DNA from: Bradyrhizobium aeschynomenes
GTDB taxonomy: Bacteria; Pseudomonadota; Alphaproteobacteria; Rhizobiales; Xanthobacteraceae
Assembly: GCF_013178945.1 (NCBI RefSeq)
Contig: NZ_JABFDM010000004.1
Location: forward strand, 310,001 to 374,000
Direction of reading: 5' to 3'
Length of the DNA: 64,000 bases
Shown: piece by piece, positions 61,790-64,000 of the stretch
Numbering within the stretch: position 1 is the first letter of the stretch
Layout of the letters: the number at the start of each line of letters is the position of its first letter
Program-made: the position numbers and the translations under genes
Notes under the pieces: generated by a model
The model's database searches: none
What the model was told of the DNA's origin: nothing
The model's input: only the letters and a program-made list of their open reading frames with translations

Positions 61790-62464
61790 ATGACCGCACC
61801 GAAAACGAACCTGAGCAAAGCCGCCAGCCTGGCCGGTCTTCTGGTCGCCACGATGGTGAGCGCGGCTGCCGCGTTGAGCGTCACGCCGGCCTTCGCCGCC
61901 GAGGACGTGACGGAAGACCAGATCGTCCGCGCACTGGCCGGACCGAAGAAGCCGTTGACCCGCGGGCTGTCGATGTCGCCGCCGTCGGAGGCCGCGCCTG
62001 CCGTCACGCCGGAGCAGGACAAGTTCCTGCAGAGCATTCGCGGCCGCTCGACCCGCTCGCTGTCGATCGCCGAGCGCGAGGAGATCGCCGCCGTCGCCAA
62101 GACCAAGCCGAACATCGATCTCGAGATCACCTTCGACTACAATTCCGCCAACATCAGCCAGAAGTCGATGCCCTCGGTGCAGGCGCTCGGCCGGGCGCTG
62201 ACCAGCCCCGACCTGAAGGGATCGACTTTCGTGGTCGCCGGTCACACCGATGCCGCCGGCGCCGACGGCTACAATCAGGATCTGTCGGAGCGTCGCGCCG
62301 ATGCGATCAAGCGCTATCTGGTCGAGAAGTTCGGCATCGCCGGCGCCGACCTCGTCACCGTCGGCTACGGCAAGAGCAAGCTGAAGGATCCGAGCCGGCC
62401 GCTGGCCGAGGTGAACCGCCGCGTCCAGGTCGTCAACATGCAGAGCAAGACGGCGGCCAAGTAG
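61790..62464 (+). CDS. OmpA-family peptidoglycan-binding protein
   Basis: 224 residues, ATG 61790, preceded by GAGGAGG. Signal peptide ending FAAED, then a disordered Pro/Ser segment (about 40-100) and a C-terminal OmpA-like domain ITFDYNSANISQKSMPSVQA...VVAGHTDAAGADGYNQDLSERRADAIKRYLVE. The residues that contact diaminopimelate (D and R of NxxLSxxRA) are there. It would anchor the envelope complex to peptidoglycan. It sits in line between the TPR-caspase protein and the RND adaptor, suggesting a common complex. Confidence 0.9.
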   Translation: MTAPKTNLSKAASLAGLLVATMVSAAAALSVTPAFAAEDVTEDQIVRALAGPKKPLTRGLSMSPPSEAAPAVTPEQDKFLQSIRGRSTRSLSIAEREEIAAVAKTKPNIDLEITFDYNSANISQKSMPSVQALGRALTSPDLKGSTFVVAGHTDAAGADGYNQDLSERRADAIKRYLVEKFGIAGADLVTVGYGKSKLKDPSRPLAEVNRRVQVVNMQSKTAAK

Positions 62465-62633
62465 CGCGTCTGCATAACGCCGTCGGGGGCCGCGTGGCAG
62501 CACATCGAGGTGACCGGATGCGTCTCGCAGCGTTGCGGGGCGCATCGTCTCGTCGGGCCGGCCTGCTCCACGCCGGCCGCAACAGCAGCCCCACCGTGAA
62601 ACCGCATCTCGTGCCGACCGGATCTGCTCTGCG

Positions 62634-63560
62634 ATGAAGCTGCCCAAATCCCTCAAGACCGCGGCCAGCGTGGTCGTCTTCGTGGCCCTGGTCGCGGGCT
62701 ATTATTGGTACGAGCATCGTCCGCATCCCGCCGCCGAGGAGCCGCGGATGCAGGCCCAGGTGCTCGTCACCAAGGCCGGCAAGGCCTGCTTCTCCGATCT
62801 CGTGCGCGTCACCGGCTTCGTCGTGCCCCGCCGCGAGGCGGTGGCCGGCGCCGACCAGGAGGGATCGCGCGTCACGGACGTTCTCGTGAAGGAAGGCGAC
62901 ACGGTCACTGAGAATCAGGAACTCGCGCGCCTGACGCCGCCTCCGCCGCAACCGGGGGCGCCGGCCGCTGCGGCCGGCCGGCCCCTGTCGCTACGCGCGC
63001 CGGCCGCGGGACTCGTCACCGAGGTGCGCACGATTGCCGGGGCGCCGGCTTCGCCCCAGGCCGGGCCGATGTTCCGCATCGCCGTCAACAACGAGCTGGA
63101 GCTCGACGCCGAAGTGCCGAGCATTCATCTCCTGAAGCTCAGCGCCGGCGCGCCGGTGCGCATCACCCGCGACAATCTCCCCGACATCATCGGCCGCCTG
63201 CGCGTGGTGGCGCCGCAGGTCGACCGGACCACCCAGCTCGGCCATGTCCGCATCACGCTGACCAGCAATCCCTCGCTGAAGCCCGGAATGTTCGCGCGCG
63301 CCAACATCGACGCGCGGCGGTCCTGCGGCGTCGCCGTTCCCAACACGGCCATCGATCATCTCACCATCCAGGTCGTGAAGGGCGATACGATCGAGACCCG
63401 CAGGGTCCGTGTCGGCCTCGTCTCCGACACCTCGACCGAGATTCTCGAAGGTCTGACCGAGGGAGAGATCGTGGTGGCCGACGCCGGCAGCTCGCTGCAT
63501 GACGGCGACCAGATCAAGACCATGTTCGCCGAAGACATCGATCGCACGCGGGTACGCTGA
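62634..63560 (+). CDS. RND efflux periplasmic adaptor (membrane fusion protein)
   Basis: 308 residues. N-terminal membrane anchor (AASVVVFVALVAGYYWYEH, about 10-28) in place of a cleaved signal. Barrel-sandwich motifs RVTGFVVPRREAVAGADQEG and VTDVLVKEGDTVTENQELAR, a short or absent coiled-coil hairpin, then LSLRAPAAGLVTEVRTIAG and a barrel with RVVAPQVDRTTQLGHVRITL. The stop overlaps the pump start by one base (TGATG), so the pair is co-translated. Resembles the adaptor at 55588. Confidence 0.92.
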   Translation: MKLPKSLKTAASVVVFVALVAGYYWYEHRPHPAAEEPRMQAQVLVTKAGKACFSDLVRVTGFVVPRREAVAGADQEGSRVTDVLVKEGDTVTENQELARLTPPPPQPGAPAAAAGRPLSLRAPAAGLVTEVRTIAGAPASPQAGPMFRIAVNNELELDAEVPSIHLLKLSAGAPVRITRDNLPDIIGRLRVVAPQVDRTTQLGHVRITLTSNPSLKPGMFARANIDARRSCGVAVPNTAIDHLTIQVVKGDTIETRRVRVGLVSDTSTEILEGLTEGEIVVADAGSSLHDGDQIKTMFAEDIDRTRVR

Positions 63561-64000
63561 TGGCACTGAATATCTCGGCATGGTCGATCCGGAACCCGCT
63601 GCCCTCGATCCTCTTCTCGATCATCCTGCTGGTGCTGGGATGGATGAGCTTCACCAAGCTCGCGGTCACCCGGCTGCCGAACGCCGACATCCCGGTGATC
63701 TCGGTCGCGGTCGCGCAGTTCGGCGCCGCGCCGTCGGAGCTTGAATCGCAGGTCACCAAGATCATCGAGGACGGCGTCTCCGGCGTCGAAGGCGCCCGCC
63801 ACATCCAGTCGCTGATCACCGACGGCTTGTCGGTCACGACCATCACCTTCGCGCTGGAAACCAACACCGACCGGGCCATCAACGACGTCAAGGACGCCGT
63901 GACGCGGGTGCGCTCCGACCTGCCGCAGAACGTCACCGAGCCCCTGATCTCGCGCGTCGACAAGATCGGCCTGCCGATCGTCACCTACGCCGCGATCTCG
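63560..64000 (+). CDS. RND efflux permease, N-terminal part (cut by window edge)
   Basis: At least 147 residues, open to the window end. MALNISAWSIRNPLPSILFS is followed by the first membrane helix and the porter-domain start KLAVTRLPNADIPVISVAVA, SELESQVTKIIEDGVSGVEG and DRAINDVKDAVTRVRSDLPQ, all classic AcrB/HAE1 motifs. ATG 63560 uses the A of the adaptor stop. Substrates cannot be inferred from the fragment. The adaptor, pump and OmpA-like protein together suggest an envelope export system. Confidence 0.93.
   Translation, partial: MALNISAWSIRNPLPSILFSIILLVLGWMSFTKLAVTRLPNADIPVISVAVAQFGAAPSELESQVTKIIEDGVSGVEGARHIQSLITDGLSVTTITFALETNTDRAINDVKDAVTRVRSDLPQNVTEPLISRVDKIGLPIVTYAAIS

Overview
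The window reads as a chromosome segment of a high-GC alphaproteobacterium, most likely Bradyrhizobium or a close Nitrobacteraceae relative. The evidence is the gene repertoire (a Liv-type ABC operon, HWE-type histidine kinase, GGDEF/EAL proteins, Omp31-like porin, YccF, caspase-like and RND genes), the GC-rich codon usage, and GC-rich nested palindromes between genes. The species assignment is inference.

Positions 1 to about 26,260 are an accessory, mobile region on the 3' side of a tRNA-Arg(CCG) gene. It opens with an edge-truncated hypothetical gene, a broken gene, a CoiA-like nuclease, an AlpA-like regulator and a MOBQ relaxase (TraA). A Ti-type oriT candidate lies between traA and the divergent traC-traD pair. 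Next come two blocks that look like defence or stress systems. The first (8,034-17,384) is a tight four-gene operon: a membrane-anchored TerB_N/TerB/TerB_C protein, a BrxD-like ATPase, a BrxHI/Lhr-like helicase and a TM0106-type RecB nuclease/RNase H/SF1 helicase. The second (19,264-22,540) is a TerY-P-like triad of vWA protein, PP2C phosphatase and kinase with OB fold and membrane tail. A Schlafen/AlbA_2 protein sits between them. The right part has decayed sequence, a hypothetical gene and an XRE regulator sharing a promoter with palindromic operators, and a ClpP-like serine protease overlapped by a small ORF. The region from about 18 to 26 kb is visibly more AT-rich than the rest.

The core begins after tRNA-Arg and a duplicated 42-bp tRNA 5' half at 26,458-26,499. 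It holds yccF, a Cache-PAS-GGDEF-EAL protein, the five-gene livKGFHM operon, a second GGDEF-EAL protein, an HWE kinase, an SDR, a cytochrome P450, two small ORFs, an Omp31-like porin, a single-domain response regulator, a luciferase-like oxidoreductase, a PHB-depolymerase-like esterase, an oligopeptidase B, an aminotransferase, a secreted thermonuclease-like protein and two unrecognised genes.

The last 10 kb contain two related modules. Each pairs a secreted caspase-like protein that lacks both catalytic residues with an RND periplasmic adaptor. The second module also has TPRs, an OmpA-like protein and an RND pump cut by the window edge. Between the modules lie an L,D-transpeptidase, an MBL-fold hydrolase and about 1.2 kb of palindrome-rich non-coding sequence.

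The best candidate for an under-described system is the four-gene TerB/BrxD/BrxHI/TM0106 operon together with its neighbouring Schlafen gene and TerY-P triad on a mobilizable island.
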